From an uncultured Clostridia bacterium (GTDB lineage: Bacteria; Bacillota; Clostridia; TANB77; CAG-508): DNA of 49,232 bases. Every line of letters begins with the position of its first letter. Within the stretch, counting starts at the first letter, position 1. Position numbers and translations under genes: made by a program. The notes beneath the pieces were generated by a model that worked only from the letters and a program-made list of their open reading frames with translations, did no database searches and had not been told where the DNA came from. Shown one piece after another: positions 36,347 to 45,046 of the stretch. The stretch covers positions 1 to 49,232 of the forward strand of contig CANQJH010000001.1 of the NCBI GenBank assembly GCA_947624195.1, in the 5' to 3' direction.

Positions 36347-36455
36347 ATTGACTAACTAAAAAGTATAATATATAATCTATATGTTATAAATAGAAAAAAA
36401 TATAGTAAAAAATGTTAAAATAAATTTCTCAAATGCTAATTACGGAAAGGAGGAT

Positions 36456-36524
36456 ATGATATATTGTAACCTATCATCTGGGATGATATGGCATGTTTTA
36501 TATATCATAAATATCAAATGCTAG
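36456..36524 (+). CDS. 22-codon leader ORF coupled to the ABC transporter
   Basis: The strongest SD in the region, AAAGGAGG (36447-36453), serves the ATG at 36456, not the transporter. It starts a 22-codon frame (MIYCNLSSGMIWHVLYIINI plus two more) whose TAG overlaps the transporter start in ATGCTAG (36518-36524). A 7-bp hairpin TATCATC/GATGATA lies inside the leader. The geometry is that of translational coupling. The peptide has no known family. Confidence 0.55.
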   Translation: MIYCNLSSGMIWHVLYIINIKC

Positions 36525-39073
36525 AATTAAGAAATATATGTAAAGTGTATGAAAGTCATGACTTTAAGCAAAATGCTTTAAATGATGTTAGCATTAATTT
36601 TAGAAAAAATGAATTTGTATCTATACTTGGACCTTCAGGAAGTGGTAAAACAACGCTTCTAAACATAATAGGAGGCTTGGATAATTATACTTCAGGAGAT
36701 TTAATTATAAATGGAGTAAGTACCAAAAAGTATAAAAGTAAAGACTGGGATACATATAGAAATCACAGAATAGGCTTTGTTTTTCAAAACTATAATTTAA
36801 TACCTCATCAGTCAATACTTTCAAATGTTGAACTTGCTCTTACGCTTTCAGGGGTACCAAAAAAGGAAAGAGTAAATAGAGCAAAAGAAGCTCTTAATAA
36901 AGTTGGGTTGCAGGAACACATTAATAAAAAGCCTAATCAGTTGTCTGGTGGACAAATGCAAAGAGTTGCAATTGCAAGAGCCTTAGTTAATAATCCGGAT
37001 ATATTGTTAGCAGATGAGCCAACAGGTGCTTTAGATTCTAAAACAAGTAAACAAATTATGAATCTATTGAAAGAGGTTGCACACGATAGATTGGTTATAA
37101 TGGTTACTCACAATAGTGAGCTTGCAAATGAATATTCAACTAGAATTATTGAACTTAGAGATGGAAGTATACAAGGCGATACAGCTCCTTTTGATGGAGA
37201 CAGAGAGGAAAGTAGCAAGGAATCTAAGAAAACTAAAAAGACTAACATGTCATTTTTCACTGCTTTGTCTTTGAGTTTGAATAACCTTATGACTAAAAAG
37301 GGCAGAACGATTTTGACATCTTTTGCAGGTTCAATTGGAATAATCGGTATAGCCCTTATCTTATCTTTATCTAACGGAGTTCAAGAGTATATCAATAGAA
37401 TTCAAGAGGAAACTTTGACTTCATATCCACTTACAATTGAAACAGCTTCAATTGATTTATTGTCTGCTGTGACTGAGACAGAGATGAAGCAAAAAGATAA
37501 AGAAAATAGAGATTTGAATAAAATTTATTCAAATAACACAATTGGCGATACTATGTCTATAATGAGTAGCAGAGTACAAACAAATAATTTGAAATTATTT
37601 AAAGAATATATTGAAAATGAAGGTAGCAAAATTCAAGATTATACTACTGCAATTAGCTATGACTATGACTTACATCTTCAATTGTTCAAAAGTGATACAA
37701 GTAATGGTGTAGTACAAGTAAATCCAAATACAGTTTTAGAGAGCATGGGCATGACTTTAAATGAAATGCAATCATATTTTGTAATGAGTGATGTTTGGTC
37801 TAAGATGTTCGAGAATAAAGAATTAAATGAACAAATGTACAAAGTCGTATCTGGTAGAATGCCTGAAAAATATAATGAAGTAGTGGTTCTAGTTAATGAA
37901 GATAATGAGTTAAGTGATTTTGTGCTATATGCTTTAGGCATAAAAGATCAAAATGAACTTAAGGAAATGTATGAAAAAATTAAAAATGGTGAGCAAATAG
38001 AAGCACAAGAAACAGAGTACAGCTTTGATGACATATTAAATCTTTCTTTTAAATTGTTATTAAATACAGATTATTATGAAAAAATAAATAATATTTGGAT
38101 GGATCAAAGGGAAAATGAAGATTATTTAAAAACAAAATTAAATGACGCTGAAGAAATTAAAGTTGTCGGAATAATAAAGCCTAATGAAGACTCAACTGTG
38201 TCTGATAGCCAAATGGGTGGTATATTATACACTAAAGAGTTAGAGGAATATGTCATTGACAAAATTAATAATTCTGAACTTGTAAAGGCACAAAAAGAAA
38301 ATCCTGATGTAAACGTTATAACAGGTCTAGAATTTAATGATGAAGAGTTTAACATGCAAAACTTAAGTTCAGAGCAATTAAGATATATACAAAGTCTTCC
38401 TGCAGATCAATTAGCTGATTTAATTGCACAGTACAGAGAGCAGTCAGAAGCAACGTATGAGACAGTACTTCAAGATTTAGGTTCAGTTGAATTAGAGGAA
38501 CCATCTTCAATTTATTTGTATGCTAAAGATTTTGAATCAAAAGACCAAATAAAAAATATAATTTCAGAATATAATCAAATGCAGAAAGACCAAGGAAACG
38601 AAGGCAATGTAATTAATTATAATGATTTAGTTGGTATGCTAATGAGTTCAGTTACAAATATAGTTGATATGATAAGCTATGTATTAATTGGATTTGTATC
38701 TATCTCTTTGATAGTATCAAGCATTATGATAGGAATTATAACTTACATTTCTGTACTTGAGAGAACAAAAGAAATAGGAATATTAAGAGCAATTGGTGCT
38801 TCTAAGAAAGATATATCAAGAGTATTTAATGCAGAAACATTTATAGTTGGATTATTTGCCGGAATCATAGGAATTGCTGTTACAGTGATATTGAATTTAC
38901 CAATAAATGTGGTAATATCAAGCTTAGCGGGTGTAAATAACTTAAGCAGTTTGCCTCTTGTTGGAGGAATTATACTAATTGTTATAAGTATGGTATTAAC
39001 AATGTTTGCGGGATTAATACCAGCTAAAATGGCAAGTAAGCAAGACCCAGTAAAGAGCTTAAGAACTGAATAA
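36518..39073 (+). CDS. ABC transporter, fused ATPase and FtsX-like permease (MacB-like)
   Basis: 851 aa. ATPase domain (about 1-225): MLELRNICKVYES, Walker A GPSGSGKT, Q-loop FQNYNLIPHQS, signature LSGGQMQRVAIARAL, Walker B ILLADEPTGALDSKT and switch His MVTHN. After a linker comes a first membrane helix near 265-285 (RTILTSFAGSIGIIGIALIL), an extracytoplasmic domain of about 400 residues, then three helices in the last 150 residues with VLERTKEIGILRAIGASKKD, the FtsX signature. Such fusions move peptides or signal envelope stress (MacB/LolCDE-type mechanotransmission). An ATG at 36488 is in frame but has no SD; 36518 matches the family start and is coupled to the leader ORF. Confidence 0.9.
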   Translation: MLELRNICKVYESHDFKQNALNDVSINFRKNEFVSILGPSGSGKTTLLNIIGGLDNYTSGDLIINGVSTKKYKSKDWDTYRNHRIGFVFQNYNLIPHQSILSNVELALTLSGVPKKERVNRAKEALNKVGLQEHINKKPNQLSGGQMQRVAIARALVNNPDILLADEPTGALDSKTSKQIMNLLKEVAHDRLVIMVTHNSELANEYSTRIIELRDGSIQGDTAPFDGDREESSKESKKTKKTNMSFFTALSLSLNNLMTKKGRTILTSFAGSIGIIGIALILSLSNGVQEYINRIQEETLTSYPLTIETASIDLLSAVTETEMKQKDKENRDLNKIYSNNTIGDTMSIMSSRVQTNNLKLFKEYIENEGSKIQDYTTAISYDYDLHLQLFKSDTSNGVVQVNPNTVLESMGMTLNEMQSYFVMSDVWSKMFENKELNEQMYKVVSGRMPEKYNEVVVLVNEDNELSDFVLYALGIKDQNELKEMYEKIKNGEQIEAQETEYSFDDILNLSFKLLLNTDYYEKINNIWMDQRENEDYLKTKLNDAEEIKVVGIIKPNEDSTVSDSQMGGILYTKELEEYVIDKINNSELVKAQKENPDVNVITGLEFNDEEFNMQNLSSEQLRYIQSLPADQLADLIAQYREQSEATYETVLQDLGSVELEEPSSIYLYAKDFESKDQIKNIISEYNQMQKDQGNEGNVINYNDLVGMLMSSVTNIVDMISYVLIGFVSISLIVSSIMIGIITYISVLERTKEIGILRAIGASKKDISRVFNAETFIVGLFAGIIGIAVTVILNLPINVVISSLAGVNNLSSLPLVGGIILIVISMVLTMFAGLIPAKMASKQDPVKSLRTE

Positions 39074-39190
39074 CATTTCAACTCCAAGAAAACATAAGTA
39101 TTGTCTTAGTAATGACCAATTTAAAGTGATAATGTTATTGTAATTATAACTAATAAGCAAAGAGGCTCAATAATTTAATAACCAAATAAT

Positions 39191-39227
39191 AAAAAACTCC
39201 ATATAATAAAATTGAAAGGAGTTTTTT
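39191..39227 (+). promoter_or_regulatory. Hairpin overlapping the lysozyme ribosome-binding site
   Basis: AAAAAACTCC (39191-39200) is perfectly complementary to GGAGTTTTTT (39218-39227). The 3' arm contains the SD AAAGGAG of the lysozyme gene (39216-39221), whose ATG follows at 39231. As RNA it is both a terminator-like hairpin with a T run and an SD-blocking structure. The first 3 bases of the SD stay in the loop. Confidence 0.65.
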
Positions 39228-39230
39228 ATT

Positions 39231-40512
39231 ATGAAAAAATTATTTAAAAGAAAAATTACTTTGACAATTTTTCTACTGTCCATACTAATTTTTTGTACAA
39301 CTTTTAGTAAATCTTTAGCTTTAAGTCCAACATCTAATCTCTCATACACAGGTATAGATGTAAGTGACTGGCAAGGTTACATTGATTATGGTAGAGTAAA
39401 GAATGCGGGAATAGATGTAGTATACATAAAATCAAGTCAAGGAAGTGACTGGAAAGATCCATATTTTGAAATTAATTATCAAAATGCAAGAGCTAATGGA
39501 TTGAAAGTAGGATTTTATCACTTTTTAACAGCGGTAAATACTAGTGAAGCAGAGCAAGAGGCTAGATTTTTTGCATCAGTTATTGCTGGTAAGCAAGCTG
39601 ACTGTAAACTAGTAATGGATTATGAAACATTTCAAGGAGCTAGCGTTGATACCATAAATGAAATCTCTAGAGTATTTTTAGAAACAGTTACTAATCTTAC
39701 AGGAAAACAAATGATGATATACAGTGACCTTTATAATGCAAGCAATGTCTTTGGAGAAGAGTTATCGAGCAGGTATCCGTTATGGATAGCATATTATGGA
39801 AACTATAATAATTTAGAATTTATAAGTAGCAACTGGAGTGAATATATAGGAGTACAGTATGAAGATAGAGGCATAATTCCACGGAATAAGTGGGTATGTA
39901 GATAGAGATTTATTCACAGAAGATATTTTCTTAGACGATAGAGATGCACTTCCTAGTATAGAAAATCCAAGTGGAGATGGATTTTCTTCATCTACAATAG
40001 AGTACACAGTTCAAAGAGGCAATACATTATCTCAAATTGCTGCAACATATGGGACTACTGTTCAAGAGATAGCAAGTATTAATGGAATACAAAATGTAAA
40101 TTTAATCTTTCCGGGACAAATACTTAAAATACCAACTAATTCAACTGTAAATGGAAATGAAACAAGAGCGACAGGGAAAATAATTTACACAGTTCAAAGA
40201 GGAAACACGCTTTCTCAAATAGCTCAAATGTATGGAGTAACAGTAAATCAAATAGTTTCTTTAAACAACATTTCAAATCCAAATTTAATATTCCCAGGAG
40301 AAAAGCTTAGGATAACTGCCATATCAAGTCCAAATTCTTCTCAAAGCCAAACAGTGACTGCTCCTAGTACACAAAGAACATATATAGTCCAAAGAGGAGA
40401 TACATTATCTGGAATTGCGTTAAGGTTTGGAACAACTGTACAAAACCTAGTAAGGCTAAATAATATACAAAACGCAAATTTAATATTTGTAGGACAAAAA
40501 TTATTGGTATAA
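39231..40512 (+). pseudogene. Secreted GH25 lysozyme with three LysM domains, frameshifted
   Basis: Signal peptide 1-31 (KKLFKRKITLTIFLLSILIF), then GH25 muramidase: YTGIDVSDWQGYIDYGRVKN, VYIKSSQG, VGFYHFLTA and the catalytic pair in VMDYETFQ. In frame 1 the protein ends at 39905 ([10 protein letters not shown]). Deleting one C in CCACGGAATAAG (about 39882) restores [17 protein letters not shown] and a linker into three LysM domains (about 40005-40133, 40189-40314, 40381-40509; each [10 protein letters not shown]-like), ending at 40512. The intact product would bind and cut peptidoglycan. The truncated form keeps almost all of the catalytic domain but loses wall binding. An SD-blocking hairpin precedes it. 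Confidence 0.88.
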
Positions 40513-40671
40513 TAGACGATATAGTAAATTGACTTTAGCCAACTACTATGATAGTATTCTACAAAATGATGTACAAAAAATATACCAGTTGAAGAATTAT
40601 ATAAAATTAATTTAAAATAAATGTCTAAAACCAAAATAAATTTGACATACTATGATAATAAAGGAGGAATT

Positions 40672-41628
40672 ATGAATACAAAGAGAAAGATTGTTATTGT
40701 AGGAGCTGGTTTTGTAGGCTCAAGTTTTGCTTATTCACTATTAAATCAAGGAACAGTTGATGAACTTGTTTTAATTGATATTAACAAAGATAAAGCAATT
40801 GGAGAAGAGATGGATTTATCAGATGGACTTCCATATGCTCCACACAAAATGGTTATAAAAGCAGGAGAATACAGAGAGTGTGCAGATGCTAACATAGTTG
40901 TTATCACTGCCGGTTTAGCTCAAAAAGAGGGGCAATCGAGGTTAGAGCTTGCTGTTGAAAATACTAAGATTATAAAAGAAATAACTGAAAATGTAGTAAA
41001 TAGTGGATTTAAAGGAATATTTATAATTGCTACAAATCCAGTTGATTTAATGTCATATGTTGTTGCTAAAGTGTCTGGTTTTCCAACATCCAGAGTTATA
41101 GGTTCAGGTACAGTTTTGGATACTGCTAGATTAAGATATTTAATAGCAGAATATTTAGAGGTTTCAAGTAAAAATATTCATGCATACATTTTAGGTGAAC
41201 ATGGTGATTCTTCACTTGTGCCTTGGGAACATTGCTATGTTGGATGTAAAAAAATGTTTGAGGTAATGCAAGATAACAATTATGAAATGGAAGATTTAGA
41301 AAAAATCCATAATAAGGTTTGGAACGCTGCCTATGAAATTATTGAGAAAAAGCAAGCGACTTACTATGGTATAGGCATGGCACTTAATAGGATAGTCAAG
41401 GCTATTTTAAACAACGAACAGGCGATTTTAACAGTTTCTACTTATCAAAATGGAGAGTATGGAAATGAGGGAATGTATATTGGTGTGCCTGCTATAATTG
41501 ATAGAGATGGAGTAAATGATATTTTAAAGCTTAAATTAAACAAAGTCGACCAAGAAAAATTTGACCATAGCTGCGAAATTATGAGAAAAAATATAAAAAA
41601 TTCTATTGATCCAATAATAAAAGAGTAG
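40672..41628 (+). CDS. ldh: L-lactate dehydrogenase
   Basis: 318 aa; reduces pyruvate to L-lactate with NADH in fermentation. Rossmann VIVGAGFVGSSFAYSLLNQG; specificity loop AQKEGQSRLEL, where Gln marks lactate rather than malate dehydrogenase; TNPVD; SGTVLDTARLRYL with the Asp-Arg pair; and the catalytic His in GEHGDSS. Length fits the family. The ATG at 40672 has AAGGAGG 5 bases upstream; an earlier in-frame ATG at 40621 lacks an SD. The next gene is an acyl-CoA synthetase with its own operator-promoter just after the ldh stop. Confidence 0.96.
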   Translation: MNTKRKIVIVGAGFVGSSFAYSLLNQGTVDELVLIDINKDKAIGEEMDLSDGLPYAPHKMVIKAGEYRECADANIVVITAGLAQKEGQSRLELAVENTKIIKEITENVVNSGFKGIFIIATNPVDLMSYVVAKVSGFPTSRVIGSGTVLDTARLRYLIAEYLEVSSKNIHAYILGEHGDSSLVPWEHCYVGCKKMFEVMQDNNYEMEDLEKIHNKVWNAAYEIIEKKQATYYGIGMALNRIVKAILNNEQAILTVSTYQNGEYGNEGMYIGVPAIIDRDGVNDILKLKLNKVDQEKFDHSCEIMRKNIKNSIDPIIKE

Positions 41629-41637
41629 AGTTTTTTG

Positions 41638-41684
41638 TACTGACCAATCAGTCCATACAAAAAAAATATAATTTATGTTATACT
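41638..41684 (+). promoter_or_regulatory. TetR-type operator and extended -10 promoter of acyl-CoA synthetase 1
   Basis: ACTGA-CCAA-TCAGT (41639-41652), preceded by GT. An extended -10, TGTTATACT, has its hexamer at 41679-41684, starting 27 bases after the end of the palindrome. The same palindrome and distance recur at 45911-45956. Confidence 0.7.
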
Positions 41685-41794
41685 TCTTATAGAAAAATAT
41701 TTTATTTTGTGATAAAATATTTTCAATAAGAAGTTTTTTAAAAAGGTTTATAGGTATCCTTAAAAACCTAAATAAGTATAGCAAGGAATAGATT

Positions 41795-43567
41795 ATGGGC
41801 AAAAATAAGAAAGTATTAGCCAATTCTGAAATGGCAGACAACACAAAGTTTAGGAAGTTTTTTGAAGCGGAAGATTTAAGAACGATTAAAGATATTATAT
41901 ACAATTCTGCCAAAGTGTATAGTGAAAACATTGCTTTTGTAATTAAGCATAAAAATTCAGATGGGGTAGAATATGAAAACATAACATATAAAGGACTTTT
42001 AGAGGATATTAATAAATTAGGAACAGCCTTTTATTCTATGGGTCTAAAAGAAAAAAGAGTTGCTATAATAGGTAAGAATAGATATGAGTGGGTAATTTCA
42101 CATTTGGCAAATATGTTAGGTGGAATGGTGTCTGTTCCTCTTGATAAAGATTTACAGTATGATGAATTAGAGGGTTCGCTAATAAGAAGCAAAGCAGACT
42201 GCATTATTTTTGATGAAAAACTTACTGATATGATAAATAAAATCAAAGAAAATGGAAAAACAAATTTGACTGAATTTATATGTATGAGTAAAATAGATGG
42301 ATACAAATCAATAGCAGAATTAAAGGAAAAAGGTCAAAAGCTTTTAGATGACGGAGAAAAAGATTATATTAATTGCAAAATTGATGAAAATAAGATGAGC
42401 ATTCTTTTATTTACTTCTGGTACCACATCAAAAGCAAAAGCAGTAATGCTTTCACAAAGAAATGTGGCTTCTAACATATATGCTATGAAGCTTACAGAGG
42501 ATATAAGATCAACTGATACCAATATAGCATTTTTGCCATTTCATCATATATTTGGTTCAACTTGCTTAATAATGATGATTGCATGTGGAGTAAAAACTAC
42601 ATTTCCAGATGGACTTAGGTATATAAAGCAAAACCTAAATGAATATAAAGTTTCTCTTTTTGTTGGAGTTCCAGTTTTAATAGAAGCAATATATAAAACT
42701 GTAATGAAGGAAATAGAAAAACAAGGAAAAACAAAATTAATAAAATTTGCAACAGTAATTAGCAATTTATTACTTAAATTACATATTGATATTAGAAGAA
42801 AAATATTTAAACAAGTAATTGACGCGTTGGGAGGAGAATTGAGATTCCTTATCTCAGGGGGAGCACCTGCAGACCCTAAAATAGCTAAAGGATTTATTGA
42901 TATGGGTATAGAAACAGTGCAAGGCTATGGACTAAGTGAAACTGCTCCTGTTATATCAGCAGAAAACTGTAGAATTATTAAGTCAGGCTCTGTTGGAGTT
43001 CCAATGATAAATGTTGAAGTTAAAATTGTCAATCAAGATGAAGACGGAATTGGTGAAATTGCTGTAAAAGGTCCGAATGTTATGTTAGGATATTATGAAA
43101 TGCCTGATTTAACAAAAGAAGTATTAAAAGATGGATGGTTTTATACTGGTGATTTGGGCTATTTGGATGAACAAGGAGTACTTTTTGTTACAGGACGAAA
43201 CAAGAATTTAATAGTCTTAAAAAATGGTAAAAAAGTTTTTCCAGAGGAATTAGAGACTTTAGTCAATAGAATTGAATTAGTCGAAGAATCTATGGTATTT
43301 GGTATGCCTGATAAAGATGATGCAAATGACGTTATGCTTTCTGTAAAAATCTTTTATAATAAAGAAGTGGCAAAGGAAAAATACCCAGACAAATCAGAAG
43401 AGGAAATTTACGATATTATATGGGACGAAATTAAAGAACTAAATAAAACTTTCCCAAGATACAAGCATATACAAAAATTGATTTTGTCAAATGAAGAATT
43501 GATAAAAACTACAACTAAAAAAGTAAAAAGACAAGAGGAAATGAAAAAAATATTAAGTTTGAAATAA
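41795..43567 (+). CDS. AMP-dependent acyl-CoA synthetase (long-chain type), paralogue 1
   Basis: 590 aa ANL-superfamily enzyme that activates a carboxylic acid, probably a fatty acid, to acyl-AMP and acyl-CoA. Motifs: P-loop LLFTSGTTSKAKAVMLS (the usual TTGxPKG reads TTSKAKA), FLPFHHIFGS, QGYGLSETAPV, GWFYTGDLGYLDEQGVLFVTG and the hinge GRNKNLIVLKNGKKVFPEELE. The late Lys region KTTTKKVKR fits the catalytic lysine. N-terminal about 50 residues precede the domain. SD AAGGA. Not in an operon; controlled by the shared palindrome upstream. Closely similar in layout to the gene at 45975; substrate not determinable. Confidence 0.9.
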   Translation: MGKNKKVLANSEMADNTKFRKFFEAEDLRTIKDIIYNSAKVYSENIAFVIKHKNSDGVEYENITYKGLLEDINKLGTAFYSMGLKEKRVAIIGKNRYEWVISHLANMLGGMVSVPLDKDLQYDELEGSLIRSKADCIIFDEKLTDMINKIKENGKTNLTEFICMSKIDGYKSIAELKEKGQKLLDDGEKDYINCKIDENKMSILLFTSGTTSKAKAVMLSQRNVASNIYAMKLTEDIRSTDTNIAFLPFHHIFGSTCLIMMIACGVKTTFPDGLRYIKQNLNEYKVSLFVGVPVLIEAIYKTVMKEIEKQGKTKLIKFATVISNLLLKLHIDIRRKIFKQVIDALGGELRFLISGGAPADPKIAKGFIDMGIETVQGYGLSETAPVISAENCRIIKSGSVGVPMINVEVKIVNQDEDGIGEIAVKGPNVMLGYYEMPDLTKEVLKDGWFYTGDLGYLDEQGVLFVTGRNKNLIVLKNGKKVFPEELETLVNRIELVEESMVFGMPDKDDANDVMLSVKIFYNKEVAKEKYPDKSEEEIYDIIWDEIKELNKTFPRYKHIQKLILSNEELIKTTTKKVKRQEEMKKILSLK

Positions 43568-43589
43568 TTTGTATTAATTAACATAAGTG

Positions 43590-43618
43590 TTGCAATATTA
43601 TGTAAAATGTGTTATAAT
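43590..43618 (+). promoter_or_regulatory. Strong promoter of the GC-richer ORF
   Basis: TTGCAA (43590-43595), a 17-base spacer, TATAAT (43613-43618). The 5' leader (about 43625-43701) can form TTGAAGA/TCTTCAA hairpins (43651-43680) before AGGAGG. Confidence 0.75.
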
Positions 43619-43701
43619 AAAGATGTTGTCGTTTATGACACACATCATAATTGAAGAAGTCATATTGCATGACTCTTCAAAAAACTAGGAGGTTGACATC
43701 A

Positions 43702-44124
43702 ATGTCAGACAATCGGCAGAAGCCGCGCGAAAACAATGTTCCTACAGCACGTTTCCATGACAACTATCAGAAGCTGAAGATTAATCAGTGCCGGAATTTA
43801 CTCTGCAATAAAATGCAAAAGATAATTTCCAGCACAGAATTTTTGGAGGCTGCTAACCGCGGGGATGTTTTCTACATCGAAAAAAAGTCCATGAAAGATA
43901 TCTGGTCAGAGTTGGACGAAAAATTCGGGCAGAAAGCAGAAGAAATCAAGAAAAAGCTCTTTGACAGTGCCAACGAGGTTGCCAAGAGCGAGGGGTTCTC
44001 TCTTATTCCCGAAACGCCAGCTGATGAGGAAAATTTCTTTACCCCAGATTTTGAAATTCTCTCAAGATACATCTTGGTGAGAATGGACGAATCTTGGCTG
44101 GATAATTGGCTGGATAAGAACTAA
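43702..44124 (+). CDS. Hypothetical protein with foreign base composition, 140 aa
   Basis: Family not recognised. A soluble, charged, largely helical protein: MSDNRQKPRENN, SSTEFLEAANRGDVFYIEKK, DIWSELDEKFGQKAEEIKKK, FFTPDFEILSRYILVRM and the ending ESWLDNWLDKN. GC content is visibly higher (about 45 %), with CGG, CGC, CGT, CTG and GCC codons rare in neighbours, indicating transfer. Perfect AGGAGG about 9 bases before the ATG, a strong promoter and its own terminator suggest high expression. The +1 frame continues past the stop with a 19-residue acidic tail (NPQDSDGEEDAEHYAKIDE, stop at 44182), so a late frameshift is possible. It sits beside a damaged alanine racemase. Confidence 0.7.
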   Translation: MSDNRQKPRENNVPTARFHDNYQKLKINQCRNLLCNKMQKIISSTEFLEAANRGDVFYIEKKSMKDIWSELDEKFGQKAEEIKKKLFDSANEVAKSEGFSLIPETPADEENFFTPDFEILSRYILVRMDESWLDNWLDKN

Positions 44125-44205
44125 TCCTCAAGATTCAGACGGCGAGGAAGATGCCGAACATTATGCTAAAATTGACGAGTAAGACATAGCGTAAGTTAAA
44201 CTTCC

Positions 44206-44239
44206 AAGAGACCTGTTACTTTGTAATAGGTCTTTTCTT
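44206..44239 (+). terminator. Terminator after the GC-richer ORF
   Basis: GACCTGTTAC pairs with GTAATAGGTC around a three-base loop, followed by TTTTCTT. Confidence 0.85.
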
Positions 44240-44365
44240 ATGTCTAAATTAATATAAAATAATGTATATAAAGCTAACTGAAAAATATAATAAATATAAA
44301 AAACATTGTTTATAAAAAATCTATTAAAATAATTATAAACAGATAAAATTAAGGAGGAAAATTTA

Positions 44366-44860
44366 ATGGAAATTACTAGACCAACTGTAATGAAAGTGGA
44401 TGCAAATGCTTTTAACTACAATGTAAAGCAAATACAAGATTTTATAGGTGATGAGAAAAAAATTATGCCTGTAATTAAAGCTAATGGATATGGAACTTAC
44501 ATCAATAAACAAAAAGATGTGATAGAGCAATTTGACATTGTAGCAGTTGCAACAGTTGATGAAGCAGTTGAAATGAGAGAAAATGGATGCCAAAAAGAGA
44601 TTTTTGTTTTAAATCAACCATACATAGATGAAATAGATAAAATAATTGAAAATGACATAGTAGTAGGCAATATATGTATGGACAGTTTTATGGCAGATGT
44701 TACAGATATAGATAATGTAAATGTTGGTGATGATGTTTACATATGGGATAATAAGCTAATTACGCTAGATGAAGTAGCAAAAAAATGTCATACTATTAAT
44801 TACGAAATTATGAGTACAATTTCCAGCAGAGTACCTAGGGTTTTTGTAGATAAGCAATAG
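44366..44860 (+). pseudogene. alr: Alanine racemase with large in-frame internal deletion
   Basis: 164 aa instead of about 370-390. Residues 1-100 are the N-terminal barrel, with the PLP lysine K38 in PVIKANGYG and DIVAVATVDEAVEM. From residue 101 the sequence jumps to the C-terminal domain: GNICMDSFMADVTDI, NVGDDVYIW, TINYEIMSTISSRVPRVFVD. About 200 middle residues are missing, including the region of the catalytic tyrosine and phosphate-binding residues, so racemase activity is not expected. The frame is intact and AAGGAGGA precedes the ATG, so a short protein may still be made. A functional alr elsewhere is likely. Terminator at 44881. Confidence 0.85.
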
Positions 44861-44880
44861 GCAAAGAATTATACAATAAA

Positions 44881-44914
44881 AAGACAAGGTAATTATAAAA
44901 TCCCTTGTTTTTTT
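44881..44914 (+). terminator. Terminator after the alr remnant
   Basis: ACAAGG (44884-44889) pairs with CCTTGT (44903-44908), with A and T runs outside. Confidence 0.8.
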
Positions 44915-45046
44915 AACTAAAAAATGATATTATTATTTTGCAAAAGTACGAAAATATGGTAATTTTTCATGCATTTTTATTTCACAAGAAGAATTAGATT
45001 ATTTAAATGCTAATTTTTAATAAGTTTCTAAAATGAGGAGGTATGT

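Noticed and set aside
43651-43701. Upstream TTG start for the GC-richer gene
   Set aside because: This segment forms a leader hairpin and has host-like AT-rich codons; AGGAGG and the codon-use change both point to the ATG at 43702.
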